A DNA stretch of 64,000 bases from Lycorma delicatula (Eukaryota; Arthropoda; Insecta; Hemiptera; Fulgoridae), in the NCBI RefSeq assembly GCF_047948215.1, contig NC_134465.1, forward strand, positions 17,566,022-17,630,021, given 5' to 3'. Below the pieces are notes generated by a model. That model was given only the letters and a program-made list of their open reading frames with translations, was not told the DNA's origin and searched no databases. The first letter of the stretch is position 1, and every line of letters begins with the position of its first letter. The position numbers were made by a program, and so were the translations under genes. This document shows positions 22,971 through 35,375 of this stretch, piece by piece.

Positions 22971-24005
22971 ATCTGATGTGGACACTTCATGACTTCCTTG
23001 AACGCCTATTAAATTCCATACACGCATTTTTTGCTTCACTTCATTTAAACTTATTTCATTTCAAAGTTAGATACGATCCTCCAATTCTTTAATAAAGCGG
23101 ACAGTACAATTGCATTGTGTTGAACACCACATGCATCAAATTTTTTTGTGGTGTCTGTATCAGTATTTCATATTAGTTTATATATTAATTTTGTTTCACG
23201 TCGTTCAAGTAGTTATGTAGTGTAAGTAAAAACGTGTCGGATCCGTAACCATGAACACATCGTTTCAAATCCGACGTCATATACATTTTTTTTTCGTTTT
23301 TTTTTTTTTTAATTTCGATATATTGATTTATTAATAATTACTAATCTCTGTAAAGATTTTGAATTAAAATTAAAAGTAGATCAAATTTTATTTCGCTAAT
23401 AACTTCTGATTTTTTCATATTATTTTTAATTTTATTGTTATTATTGAAGTATTATTTATAGTAATTTTTTTTTTACAATCAGAGGTCAATAATTATTAAT
23501 AAATATATTTAATGTTAAATATATAATATATAATGTAAATATATAATATTTATGTTAAAAAAAAAGTTAAAAAAAAGAAATGAAATCGGATTCGAATCGA
23601 TGTGCCCTACCATATTAAGATCCAAATATTTCATTAATTAAAATTTTATTTGGTTATAACTCTGCAACCGATGAAAATAAGTACCACTTATGATATCGTT
23701 GAAAAGCTCTCAATGCGGCCTTATTACCGCAGTTAAGAAAAAATTCAAATCAATATGTTTTGGATTTTGGGCTTTTTTGGACTTTTTTGGTCCAGTCGAT
23801 TGCAATCAAAAGAGGAAGTGCACAACTAAATGTTACAACAGTCCTAAATCCAAATTTTCAACATTCTACGGTTAATTGTTTTTGAGTTATGCGAGGTACA
23901 TATGTACGTACAGACGTCAAGTCAAAATGGATATTTCCGTTGAAATCTGAAAATGGAAATTTTTCGCGATCACAATACTTCCTTTACTTCGTACAAGAAA
24001 ATAAA
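22971..24005 (-). repeat. R1 interspersed repeat, copy b (with extra internal DNA)
   Basis: It runs from the TCTGATGTGGACACTTCATG terminus to the TTTACTTCGTACAAGAAAAT terminus, in the opposite orientation to the copy at 3846. The B-box-like part reads GAAATCGGATTCGAATCGAT at about 23582. About 230 bases at 23055-23290 are not shared with the other copies, and a second diverged B-box-like segment lies inside them (CGTTTCAAATCCGACGTC). The small frames here (23690-23875, 23889-24107) lie inside the repeat and are not genes. Confidence 0.6.
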
Positions 24006-24029
24006 AAGAGGACTCACCGTTGTTCGTCA

Positions 24030-24910
24030 TCTTTCAATAATCACAATAAAATGTGCATTTACAGTTGCAAAACACTATTAGCATTACTCTACCGAGTGTC
24101 TGCTTAGTTTTTGAATTTTTTGCGGAACCGAATTCGGATGTTTCCATTCCCTACTCCAACAAATGGATATCGGCTCAAAATGGTGAATCCAGATTTCATC
24201 ACATCGTATTACGCGATCTACATTAATCCGTTAAAAAACCGTTGTTTAAATTCCGTACAAATATAAACCGGGGTGATTTTGAATCAATTGTTTGGGAACT
24301 CTTCCTTTTTCCCGTTTAGCCTCCGGGAATTACCGTCATATATTACTTCAGAGGATGAATGAGGATATGTATGAGTATAAATGAAGTGTAGTCTTGTACA
24401 GTCTCAATTCGACCGTTCCTGAGATGTGTGATCAATTGAAACCCGACCGCCAATGAAAACCGGTATCCACGATCTAGTATTCAAATCCGTATAAAAGTAA
24501 CTGCCATTACTTGGACTTGAACGCTGGAACTCTCGACTTCCAAATCGGCTGATTTTGGAAGACGCGTTCACCACTACACCGACCCGGTGGGTTAATTATC
24601 TGGGAACCCACCCTAAACAAGTTTCACAGTGCTTATCATTTATAATGGGAACGGCCAAAACTCGCATCCTTCGAATAAATTCATTAACGAGATTTTGTAA
24701 AATTTCAGTCAAAATTTTCGCTACGAAGAAAATAGGAGATACTTGTTCTATCCGATTACATTATTCAATCTACTTATAAAAATTTGGAATACACTTTTTA
24801 TCGTATTGTTTCAACATCCGCGGGTGAATGTCGACACCTTTGTAACATAAATATCTTATTACCACATGTTTTTCTTCCACGATATATGTTCCAAGCGTAG
24901 CTGACATTAA
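24030..24910 (-). pseudogene. Mariner-like transposase remnant, split by a SINE
   Basis: On the minus strand an ATG at 24906-24904 opens MSATLGTYIVEEKHVVIRYL, then GVDIHPRMLKQYDKKCI. This is the N-terminal helix-turn-helix start of a mariner-family transposase. After a stop and decay the frame reaches a WVP motif at 24607, where a SINE interrupts. Beyond the SINE comes VPKQL, then CDEIWIHHFEP (about 24195), matching the first catalytic Asp region (DETWIHHFEP in the family), and EWKHPNSVPQK. The second and third catalytic residues are not present. Stops and frameshifts make it inactive. Confidence 0.72.
24300..24593 (-). repeat. SINE family B, complete copy inside the mariner, with 14-bp target-site duplication
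   Basis: The borders are fixed by AATTGTTTGGGAAC (24286-24299) and AATTATCTGGGAAC (24594-24607), two mismatches in 14. On the minus strand it has CCCACCGGGTCGGTGTAGTG, GCGTTCAAGTCCAAGTAATG and the standard tail. It interrupts the transposase between the W and the P of its WVP motif region, so it is younger than the mariner. Confidence 0.85.
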
Positions 24911-24919
24911 AAAGAGATT

Positions 24920-25555
24920 ATAATAATGAACATTTTTTTCGAACAATACATTTTTTTATCAAGAAATAGTTTCAACTTGAACGTCAGACGGTTTCATTTT
25001 ATTTAATCGAATAGTTTTCCCAATTTGTTTCTTTAATTATTAACTGTCCCTCATAACGGTTCAATGATAAAACACTGTGACTGCTTGTATATAAACGCGG
25101 ATCAGATTTTTCCAGCTTTTTAATTCAAATAATATAAAACTTTCTACTGTAGACGTATTTTCTCAGAAAATACCAATAGGTAATTAATAAATATTAATTT
25201 TTCCTGGAAAAATTATTTTATTCGTTATATCGTTACAACAATACATTAAATTATTATAGTGTTAAATTAAAATATTACAAACTTGCAAACGTAAGGGTCA
25301 ATTTTTTTTTGTTTAATTTAACATTGTAATGATTTAGAGCTATTGATAACGAGTGAAAATAGAAAAGATTAAGGAATTTTCTTATAACTAATTTCTTATG
25401 AAACGATATCTCCAATCAAGAACTACTATTTCTTATTTGTTTCATAACAGCCGTATCCTGTTATTAAATCAAAATCAGCTGAACCTTGCAAATAATATTT
25501 AATTAATATTTCTCTAAGAGGACAACCGGTTGTAATTCATCTTTAACTTACAGTA
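24920..25555. other. AT-rich stretch, nothing identified
   Basis: No gene or shared repeat is supported. Confidence 0.5.
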
Positions 25556-25559
25556 AATT

Positions 25560-27355
25560 AAGGACGGCTTTAGCCAGTAGAAATTTCATCTTGTGCAGCC
25601 ATTAGGCGGGTAAAAATACTCTCGGGGCAAGTTCAAAGGCAGCCGCCCCTCCCGATCTCATTATTCAAAAGGAACTTCAAATTTAGAGTTTCTCTCACAA
25701 TTAACATAAAGTAATCGGTAATGAATTCAAAAAACGGTTTTGCTTAAGGCAGCGGCTTTGATGTACAACATTTACACAACGATCAGCCCGTTAATCAAGA
25801 AACCAAACACCTTATCAACCCCGACCTTATAATTGCGGTAGCACAAAGATACGTTACTGAAGAAGCGGAGAATAAGTTGAATAGATCGCTAGAACAACTC
25901 GCCCGATTACTATGACTTAACCGTCTAGGGCAGACTCCTAGTAAAATTTAGGTCTTTGGATTTCACTTAAAAAACAGGGTAGTTAACATAAAGCTGCGAG
26001 TTAATCGGAAAGGAAACGAGCGGAAAACATACACTATGCCAAAACGTAGAGCTATAAATATCATCAGGAAACTGACGAGGGACATATGACGGGACACCCC
26101 ACCTCAAATTAATATTTTGATAAAGAGTCAAATTAATTGAAAGTCGATTATCGTTAGTTTGTTTACGATTTGTATTCTTCGTGTTAGGGTGAGGCGCGAA
26201 GATCACGTTTGACTTTTGCGAACACGGTAAAATAATTTTGAGGACTATGAAGTAGGACAGAAGAGCGAAAATGTCCGAAGAAGCGTACAACAAAGGCAAA
26301 AGCCGAGCTAATATCACCGATGGAAATTTCTACCGATAAATTTACTTGCTGGCATCCAGACAGAGCCTAGTTGACGACTCTGATATGTAATCGGTGTTTA
26401 AGAGTCGATAGGACGACCTCTGGTAAAGCGCGTCAGGGCTAGGGTCGAGGGGTTGGTGTGGCGATCGGAATCGTCACAAAATGGGTGTTGTCTTCCCCTC
26501 AGGGGGTCAGGATGCCTAAACTTGGCCTACAAGAAACGAGTAGATATGGCGATTAATGAGACGAGCCTTTAGACTACGCTTTTTAAGAAGATCTATTCTC
26601 TCGTTGAAATCACCCCGACACAAATACGAAGAGATGTTATGTCAGAAGGCGAACGAAAGAAACAGACTCCAGACCCTCTTCATTTTTTTCTTCGATCGTG
26701 AAAACAACACGCCTACCTGAAGTCGAGAAAAGGCTTTCTTCGTTCGTCAGAACCGCTGCTTGTCTCTCTCGCGGTATGAAAACCCACAACCCTTCGTGAC
26801 ATAATATGAAAATGTCAGCTCTGACTTACAAGTACCGTACGCCATCTGACGATCTCTAATTCGCGTACAAATAAGAATGACAAGATGGAAAAACAATCTT
26901 GCTAAGCGGTGGAAAATCGAAGGTGATACAATATGTCGTTCCGGACCGATCCGCTACGAACACTTCCTAGCATCCCGCGACGATATCAAGAAACGTTTAA
27001 AGGCTATTTACGTAAACCGGAAAAGTAAAAACTTAATGCGCTCTGGACACGGAAACTAACTATTCTCGGCACGTACCTAGCCTGGTTTTATCTATTTCTA
27101 CTGCTCCCGAAGACCTATAAGAGATAAAATTAAGAAAAATATGAGTCGCAAGAAGACACAATCTACCCGCGGAGAAAAGCATCCGAAGATAAACAACCGA
27201 CCAAAAGGATAACTTTAAGGATTGTTTCAGACACTAAATACCCTTTCCGATAAAACTCTGTTGCGAGATTAGGGCATTTCTACCTAAAATGAGTGCGGGA
27301 TGTTGCCGTCTTAAAATGTTACTTTTACTAGCTTAAAATACAAACCGTAATAAAA
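25560..27355. other. GC-richer unassigned region, probably an old retroelement
   Basis: This region has a higher GC content and fewer homopolymers than its flanks. At about 26490-26515 the plus strand has TTGTCTTCCCCTCAGGGGGT followed by CAGGATG. This matches the 3' tail block of the retrotransposon at 5725 in the opposite orientation. The rest (for example 26800-27060, with TYKYRTPSDDL-like and RSKNLMRSGHGN-like translations) is broken by stops and I do not recognise it. A decayed retrotransposon body is the likeliest reading. Confidence 0.35.
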
Positions 27356-27357
27356 AC

Positions 27358-27985
27358 AATCTGATGTGGACAATACATGACTTCATTGTACGCCTATTAA
27401 ATTGCATATATACATCTTTTTAAAATGAAAGGTACATAAAATTTTATTTCATAAATAACTTCTGATATTTTTTCATTTTTTTTAATCGCTATCGATTCCT
27501 TATTTATCGTAATTTTTTTTTACAATCAGACGTCTATAAATTATTAATAAATCAATATATTTAAATTGAAAAAAAAAAAGTTAAAAAAAGGAGATGAAGT
27601 CTGATTGGAACCGATGTCCATTCCCAAATATTTCATTAATTAAACTTTTATTTGGCAATAATTCTGCAACCGATGAAAATAAATATACTTATGATATATC
27701 GTTGAAAAGTTCTAGATGAGGGCTTATTACTGAAGTTAAGAAAAAGTAAAAAATCCAGATTTTTTTTCCGATTGTAATCAAAGGGAGGTACAAAACTAGA
27801 CGTTACAACAGTCCTAAATCCAAAATTTCATCATCCTTCGGCTAATCCTGTTTGAGTTATGCAAGATACGTACATACATACATATTTACGTACGTACAGA
27901 CGTCACGCCGAAACTACTCAAAATGTTGTTGGATTCAGGGATGGTCAAAATGGATATTTACTTCCTTTACTTCGTACAAGGAACT
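27358..27985 (-). repeat. R1 interspersed repeat, copy c
   Basis: Both termini are present: TCTGATGTGGACAATACATG at the left and CTTTACTTCGTACAAGGAAC at the right. The internal B-box-like motif is changed (GAAGTCTGATTGGAACCGAT). It is non-coding. Confidence 0.65.
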
Positions 27986-27989
27986 AATA

Positions 27990-29930
27990 TAATCTATATA
28001 TATCATACATACTTTTACATCCAACTGAACTGTACATAGTTTGTTACGATGAAACGATGAAGGGTTACTGTTAACTGAAAATAGAAAACAATATTCATGT
28101 TAACGGATGTCAAGAAATGTTTCCTCTGCGAATTTCATCTAGCGAAAAATTTCTCCCCGATTTCTTCTCTAACGGTAAAATAAGGTGTCTTGAAAAATTC
28201 TTAACAAGTTATTTGGGAAAATGTTTCTATAAGTACTCTATTAACATGATATTTTTTCAAAATGAGACATATATCCAGTAGTTTCCGAGAAAACTTTTAT
28301 AAAGCTTAGGAATTCAAAACTCAACTTTTATCGTTATCAAGTCGGATAATGAAATCGATTAAATTTAATCGCTGATATTATCAACTCGGTTAACTTTTTA
28401 TAAAATTTTAACTTTATACAGAACGTCCTTTAAAGGTAAAGCCAAACTTTAGGAAGTCATTCTACTTAACATACTGAAGAAAAGATGTCCAGTGAATATA
28501 AGCCCAAAAACGCATATTTTTGTGTTTTTTCGGCTAATTGAAGAAGGGAACGGTAAACCATTTCATTCCTTACTCTTCTTCTGATACTACAAAATATAAC
28601 TTTTGTTTTACAAAATATATTTTTATTTTACCAATTTGTAAAAGGTAAAATAAACGATAAAAATACAACGAAAAACAATTTCTTGTGAAGAAAGTCCAGC
28701 ATCAACTGTATATTAAAAAAACTTAAACGAATATATCCTGCTATTATTCCTTTTTACGATGAAACCTAACAAACAGTAAGAATTCAGTGAAATCGGATCA
28801 ACGGTTTTCAAATTATACCGTAACCGGAAAATAAAAACAGTAATCATCATCTGCAATAATATCTGTTAATATATTTTTTTCTTCGTTTAATTTTTAAAAT
28901 TTAATAAATATTTGACTGTAATATATAAAAACTTCGTCGATATTAAAATAAATATGTCAACGATAAATTATACGTAGAATAAATGAAATAATATTACTTT
29001 ACCGACCGATAATTTAAAATATGTACACGTTTAAGTAAAAGTTTATTATAATCAGGAAGGATTGTAGGTAACACGCTAGGATATACAGTAGAGCACGGGA
29101 ACGAGTACACGGGTGTTCACTCGCATAGTAGGACGTGAAGGTGGTGAAAGTGTGACAGCGCCGCCGAGCACAAGTTATACAAATGACGCAACGTGCAACA
29201 ATGACGTAATACAACATAAGGAATAAGAATCAGGCTTACCGGTATGCTATATTAAAACAACAATCCTAAATAACTTTTACGGTTCTGTCGTATAGAACGA
29301 TATAGTTAACAAGAACCCTAACGTTTTTCTTGAAATCACGGTAATCAAATATTTTGTATAATAACCTTAGATAATCGGTCGGGTATTAACGTAATAAAAA
29401 ATATATAAATTTAATACGATTTAAAGTTAAATAAAATAATATAAATGAATGCTAAATATTATTTATCGTAATTGAGAATTCAAGGCCGCGCGTAAACTAA
29501 TACTTAACTTATCGTATTCTATTTCCAAATACCAAAACACTAGATTTGTACTGTATCAATTTTACTGGCCATTCGTTTCCTGCTAATACTGCACGAATAC
29601 ACGAAAAGCATTCGTGCATGTTCATGCAGAAAAAAATCTGCCGGTATAAGATATATATATGTAGTAAACTAATAAATTCTTAAAATATTTTCATGCGGTT
29701 TATAGCAGTGAAATATAAAATAAATAAAAAAGAAAATAGCGGTACGATAGGAGAAAACAAACAAGGGTAGTAAAATGTAAAATAAACATTTTCTTTTTAG
29801 ATAAACTGGAAAAATAAAACTTTTTTGGCAGAATTTGTTTTTTTTTGTTTTAAAAAAAGAAAAACTCGTGTATTTTATGTATTAAGATAAGTTTAAAGGT
29901 TAATAAATCCCATTAATTTAGATAATTACG
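27990..29930. other. AT-rich stretch, nothing identified
   Basis: No supportable gene. A GC-richer patch at 29080-29220 has a short minus-strand frame with no recognisable motif. Confidence 0.5.
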
Positions 29931-29937
29931 TAGATTT

Positions 29938-30672
29938 CATAAGAAAGTTACCTATTATAACGGGTACCAGGATTCGACTTTCGGAAAAATTCGAAATATC
30001 TTCGCATTTCACATCCTCCAGACCCGAAAACCAGTTGAAAAGTTTATATATACATTTAACTTTCTTGTGGACACGATAATTACCGTAATTTTCCGCCAGT
30101 CACTTTCAAATTTATACGTAAAATATAACGAGCTGAAATTTCGGTCAAGTTCGTTAACGGGCAAAATCAGACTGTGGGGGTGGAAATGGGGTGGCTTTTT
30201 CGAAAAATCAAAATATCGCTATAACTTTCTTATTAAGTAAAATATCTAATTCGTTTAAAGTTCCTACTATTACTTAGGTAATTGCCTAAAACTTATTTAA
30301 GTCAAATTTTTTGATATCGCTAACCGTCGGCCCAGGGGATGGAAAAATGTAATTTCGAAGACAAAAAATCATACCTCCCTTAGGCACAGTATCGAACCGG
30401 TTTAAAGCGGTTAGTCCTCTAAACATTACCTAAAGTTTTTGTCTGAATCGATTTTTGATATGACTAACCCTTACGGCAAGGGTTGACGGAGATGTTGCTG
30501 GAATTTTAAGATGGGCTTGTCGCATGCTAAACATGCGAAACTTTTTTTCACATGCAAACGTTGTCGTATCGAGTAAATTTTATGTTTTTCTTAACCTTAA
30601 GGTGGAAATATTTTTTATCCCCTACTTAGCACCGGTGAAATCTATCTCCGCCTTCTGGTGCGCCGAAAGGGA
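29938..30672 (+). repeat. R3 interspersed repeat, copy a
   Basis: About 735 bases are matched in reverse complement by 57066-57815. Anchors shared by both copies include AAGAAAGTTACCTATTATAA, TTTCTTGTGGACACGATA and a GTATCGAACCGGTTTAAAG-like block. The end TCTGGTGCGCCGAAAGGG matches CCTTTCGGCACGCCGGAAGG at the other copy. Neither copy codes for protein, so the class is unknown. Confidence 0.7.
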
Positions 30673-31085
30673 TATTTTTTATTTATTCTAACAATATTAA
30701 ATAATTTCATTATTGAAATTTTTAGTTAGAAAAAATACGCAAAGAAAAATATCATTTTTTTCAGATTTTTAGAGATATTATTTGTGAAGTGCACTAACAA
30801 ATATCTAAAAATTATATCCCGTAAAGTATATCACGAATCAATTTTTTTCAATAATTATTTCATTTTTGAATTCAAGAAATAAATATTTAGTCAGGATCTT
30901 TTTTTAATTGAAAAAAAAATATATATATATGAACGGTACAATTTTGATAAACTGAATTAAAAAAAGTTGTGTAGATTTCATCGATTTACTCATTATTAAT
31001 AGAAGAAGAAATTATATAAAAGAAAAGCTGACAATAAATTTGTAATAATAATTATACTGAAGATGGTTCCGCTGTATATTTTAAT

Positions 31086-31175
31086 GAAATAATTAAAATT
31101 AATTAATAAGTGATATATCCACCTTACTTGCCGGTAAGGTGGATATATCATTTATTAATTACTTTTAATTATTTT
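31086..31175. mobile_element. Fold-back hairpin, near-perfect 42-bp arms
   Basis: The innermost 17 bp (TGATATATCCACCTTAC, 31111-31127) pair exactly with 31134-31150, leaving a 6-base loop. With a few mismatches the arms extend to about 42 bp. The central part TTGCCGGTAAGGTGGAT recurs in the right arm of the MITE at 13885-14130, so the two are probably related fold-back elements. Confidence 0.75.
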
Positions 31176-31504
31176 TTAAATTTTTAGTACTTTCCTGGTA
31201 TTGGTTATTGGTATTACTGTACTGGAAAAATAATTATGCGTGAAAGAAATGACCAAGATTTCTTTTTGGGGTGGGAAAAAATTTACGATGAAACTTTATT
31301 GCAAAATTATCTTTATATGTTTAAATAAACCAAAAATTTTTAAAAATTCAAAAAATCGGTATTTTTATGTTTTTCTGCTCCCCACCTCCAACATCATCTT
31401 TCAGGAAAGTTTTTTGATTTTTCTACGTCTATTATGTTAAAAGGAAGAAACTAAAAAAATCCGACTACAAAATTTTCAACCGATAAAACAATACCGAAGA
31501 TTTC

Positions 31505-32490
31505 CTTTTACTTTCCCGTTTAACGGTACTGTAGAGCTATAGCTTTAGAAGGGAAAGCATTGTAATCGGTCCGATTCGGGCATATGCGGTTAACCACTAG
31601 ATCTTGACGTTCTGACGCCTTAGGAACCCCAAAAAAAAACACAAAAAACAGGATAGAAATTTTACCGGATGTTCGTATGTACATGTGTATGTTCGGTCTT
31701 ATACTCCTTATTTCTCCAGACCGGATTACTTCTATTTATAAGGCATTGATGCCATTAAATTTGCAACATAAAAGGTTAAGGGGTAAGGCTGTAGAGCAAG
31801 GTCACCCTCAGTATCTCGAGATTTCGCCTAGTTAAGGTCTTATTTTTCTTAGGCGCATTTGCTAACGATTAATAAACAATATTTGAAAAAAACGTTTTTT
31901 AAAATCGCACCCCCACCCCAAAACCTCTTGTAAATAAACTAGCAGCTAAGTGGGTATTCTGGGTCAATAGTATCCCTTCTCACCACAAGCAGTGCTGGTG
32001 TAGCACTGACGTACAGCTGTTGTCGTCTGCTATGTCACAGGTGAGCGGTAGAATTAAATAAATGAATAATATTTTAAGTGTAAAAAAGTATTTAACGTGA
32101 CCGCTAGTATCGCCACATCCGCGCCAATGAAATACGGTATACGCGCGCGCTTTAGTTAGTCATTTTTTTATCCCGTACCTAGGAGGGCGGACCGGCTAAT
32201 GCATTACACACCCTCAGAGGTTGCCTTTGCCTCCGACTTACCGAGACCACTCGGCACCCGGCTACGCTGTTCCCCGCGGTGGTCTTTCACCCGGTAGACC
32301 GGGACCGGGTCTTTTGTACGCCTGCCTCTAATCCCTAGGGAGGGATCCAGCCGGGTCTCGGTCTTTTTTTTATTACCCACGAACTCAGGGGGTTGCGCAT
32401 GTTTGTGTGTGTAAGCCGTGCATCAGAAAACAAAACGGCGTGACGAGAAAGTCCTACGACTGTGTTGTCAGCTTTTTTTACGGTGGGGGT
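31505..32490 (+). repeat. R4 interspersed repeat, copy A
   Basis: R4 is a non-coding family seen twice. It starts near GCTATAGCTTTAGAAGGGAA and runs through CAGTATCTCGAGATTTCGC, CACCCCCACCCCAAAA, GTGTAGCACTGACGTACAGC and CGTGCATCAGAA to a GTCGGCTTTTTTT-like end. This copy lacks the LINE and SINE that sit in copy B (44435-46620), but has its own GC-rich insert at 32165-32395. Confidence 0.75.
32165..32395. repeat. GC-rich insert in R4 copy A
   Basis: About 230 bases are absent from the corresponding place in copy B (near 46480). They are far richer in G and C than the flanks (CACCCGGTAGACCGGGACCG) and bounded by T-runs (CATTTTTTTATCCC; GGTCTTTTTTTTATTACC). The T-runs suggest an antisense retroposed piece, identity unknown. 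Confidence 0.5.
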
Positions 32491-32499
32491 GAGTTATGA

Positions 32500-33400
32500 T
32501 GAAATTTTATTGTAATATTATTTTAATAAAAGTTTAATATTTAAAATTCTAATAATTTTAAAAGTTAAAATTAAAAACGTTTGAAAAATTCAACAAATCA
32601 ATTTTTTTGAACTTTGAACGGCTCCCCCACCCGTGATATTACCCCAAAGTATTTTTTGGTCGCTTGTATTACTTTTATACCTAGAAAGACATAAAAATAA
32701 TCTGTTAAAAAATATGCGAAAAAAGAGAGCTTTTTTAAATGCTTGCGGAAGTAGAAGAATTTTTTGTTTGTAAGATAAGCTTGTACGCATGTACTGAGGT
32801 AAACATAAAGTGGAGTTATGTTTGCAAAATTCTAATAAAAGTGGTTCTCAATATTCCCCATCCCCTGGAAATACTGAGCACAAAACTTTACCGACAAATT
32901 GCCTCGCATACGTGAATCTATGTACAAAATTTCATCAAAATCGGCTTTTCCAGTCAAACGTTATTAAGCTTAAATACGCCAACACATGTACATAGTACAT
33001 GTACGTATGTACGAACATTACCTGCTTTTTTGTTTTTTGGGTTATGGAAGTCGAAAAATGTGAAAAACCCATACCCTATTTTTTTCTACGACGAAAATAA
33101 AATCAAAATCAAAATAACTGCTATAGAGAAGAATATTGAAACAAATACATAATAGAATCTTTTAATATGTTGCTGTTAACAGAAGATAACGCTAAATCAT
33201 TTTCTTTCGAATTAGCTTACAATATCCGTTTTGACGCAAAATATTTAATCACAGCTTTCTTTATTTAATTATATCACCGTCGTTTCGTTTCATTTTATTA
33301 ATTCCCAGTGTAATAATTATTCATTTTAATTACTAAATACATTTTCTTAATAAATCAAAACGAGATACTTATATTTCTCTTAGAGTAATGATGCTCATTA
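32500..33400. other. Stretch without identified genes
   Basis: This is AT-rich DNA with an unshared segment resembling R4-type sequence (TCCCCCACCCGTGATATTAC). No gene is supported. Confidence 0.45.
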
Positions 33401-33464
33401 AACAGGCTTGCGACAAGCCTGTTTTCACCGTGTCCAAGACAGCGACTGTGTTGGACACGGTGAA
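33401..33464. repeat. Two adjacent perfect hairpins
   Basis: The first is AACAGGCTTG, CGA, CAAGCCTGTT (33401-33423). The second is TTCACCGTGTCCAA, a 13-base loop, and its exact reverse complement (33424-33464). They abut with no spacer. No coding or terminator context is seen. Confidence 0.92.
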
Positions 33465-33658
33465 CATTTCACTTGTAAAACTGAATTTGATCTTAGGTCG
33501 AGGTATGCGGTAAAAAAAAAGTAATTAATTTGTCCACAGTACACGTACTTTGCATTTTATACCTACTTCTTTTGGGGCTTTATATCTGTTTATATGAAGT
33601 CATTCGTTTCGTTTTACATCTCTGAATAAACTATCTCTTATACATGAAAATCGGTGCA

Positions 33659-33661
<3 letters not shown>

Positions 33662-33713
<52 letters not shown>

Positions 33714-33743
33714 TCAGAGAGAAAGAGAGAGAGAGAGAGAGAG
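33662..33743. repeat. (TA)n followed by (GA)n microsatellite
   Basis: About 25 TA units are followed, after a short interval, by about 11 GA units. Confidence 0.95.
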
Positions 33744-33857
33744 CATTTTATTTATTTATTTTTGAATTGGCTGAGGTAACTTATTAAAGAGGTGCTACAT
33801 TTCGAAGGGGACTTTCTTTTCTTTTGAAAAAATTACATTTGTTGCTTTTTTATATAT

Positions 33858-34575
33858 AAAATCTGATATGAGCACCACATGTCTTCCTTGTTAGCCTACT
33901 AGATTAAACATACAAGTTTTTTTTAAAATCTTAAGTACGTAAAATTTTATTTCACTAATAACTTCTTATTTTTTCTTATTTTTTTTTAAATTGTTATTAC
34001 TGAATTATTATTTATCGTAAAACGTTTTTTACAATCTGAGGTTAATAATTATTAATAAATCAATATATTTCAAATAAAAAAAATAAAAGGAATGAAGTCG
34101 GATTCGAACCGATGTGACTTCCCCTTGTAAGATCCAAATATTTCATCGATTAAAATTTTATTTGACTATAAAACTGGAACCGATGAAAATAAGTACCACT
34201 CGCTTATGATATATCGTTGAAAATCTCTCGATGAGGGCTTATTACTGCAGTTAAGAAAATCTCCAAAATTCAATTTTTTTTTATTTCGGCTGTTTTGGAC
34301 ATTTTTGGTCAAGTCGATTGGAATCAAAAGGGAAGGTGTACAAATAGATGTTACAACAGTCCTAAATCCAAAGTTTTAACATCCTACAGCTAATCGTTTT
34401 TGAGTTATGCGAGATGCATACGTACATACATACAAACATACGTGCGTACAGACGTCACGCTGGAACTAGTCAAAATGGATTCAAGGATGGTCAAAATAAA
34501 TATTTCCGTTGAAATCTGAACCGAAATTTTTCTCAATCACAATATTTCCTTTAATTCGTACAAGGAAGTAAAAAT
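33858..34575 (-). repeat. R1 interspersed repeat, copy d
   Basis: It runs from AAATCTGATATGAGCACCAC to TTCGTACAAGGAAGTAAAAA. The B-box-like segment is well kept (GAAGTCGGATTCGAACCGAT, 34094-34113). At about 718 bases it is the cleanest full-length copy. Confidence 0.7.
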
Positions 34576-34579
34576 TAAA

Positions 34580-35375
34580 AAAAATCCGGCTTAAATAATG
34601 ATTGTTTTAATCTATCTGATTTGGAATTTTTTTCTTCTTACTAAAATTAAACATTAATGTCAGATTATTTCATTAGTCTTTACCAAGGATTTTGGGCTAA
34701 TGTAACCCTCCCAAAAAAAAATTTTATTAATCTTTTACTACCTCAACTTAAAAACGATCTTTAGTTAGGGTAATAAATGTTCATACCTAACAAATAAAAA
34801 CTGTATATATATATATACACACACACAAATCTTTTTTAATTTTTTTTATCAATAAGGACCAATCAGGTTGCAAATAATTATCACAGAATAAAAGGAAAAT
34901 TTTACTTGAGACCTGCCATGAAACACAAGTCACTCCGGAAAATTATATAACCAATCTCAAGAATAACAAGCATCCAATATCAAGACTACGAACGAAAATG
35001 ACGAAGAACCTTCTTCATTAACCCGAACGTATTAGTATGCATATTAGAATACCAAAAATGTATCTATATTCAGCTCTACATTTTACTTAAATCTATTTAA
35101 CACCAAAGGAATCTGTGAGCGCCGAACATCCTGTTTTTCGTTATTTCTCGCGGATTTATAAAAAAATATGACTAATATCGTTTAAATAGTCATATTTACC
35201 GATTAAGTAATTTCGTACATAAATAATTCTGTAAAAGTTTTACCTATGTTGCCCTACACAGCTTAGAGATCAGATGGCGTCGGGTATTGTCTATTTGTAA
35301 GTAATACAATATCTGGTTTTTCTGCGGTGATAGTTCTGTTATTGTATTTCTTCAATAAAGAGTGTTTTTTGTTTC
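34580..35375. other. AT-rich stretch, nothing identified
   Basis: No gene is supported. There is a short TA/CA microsatellite at about 34804-34826. Confidence 0.5.

Noticed and set aside
33401..33464. Two hairpins as a transcription terminator or microRNA precursor
   Set aside because: The window looks eukaryotic and no transcript context is visible. The stems are short (10 and 14 bp) for a microRNA precursor.
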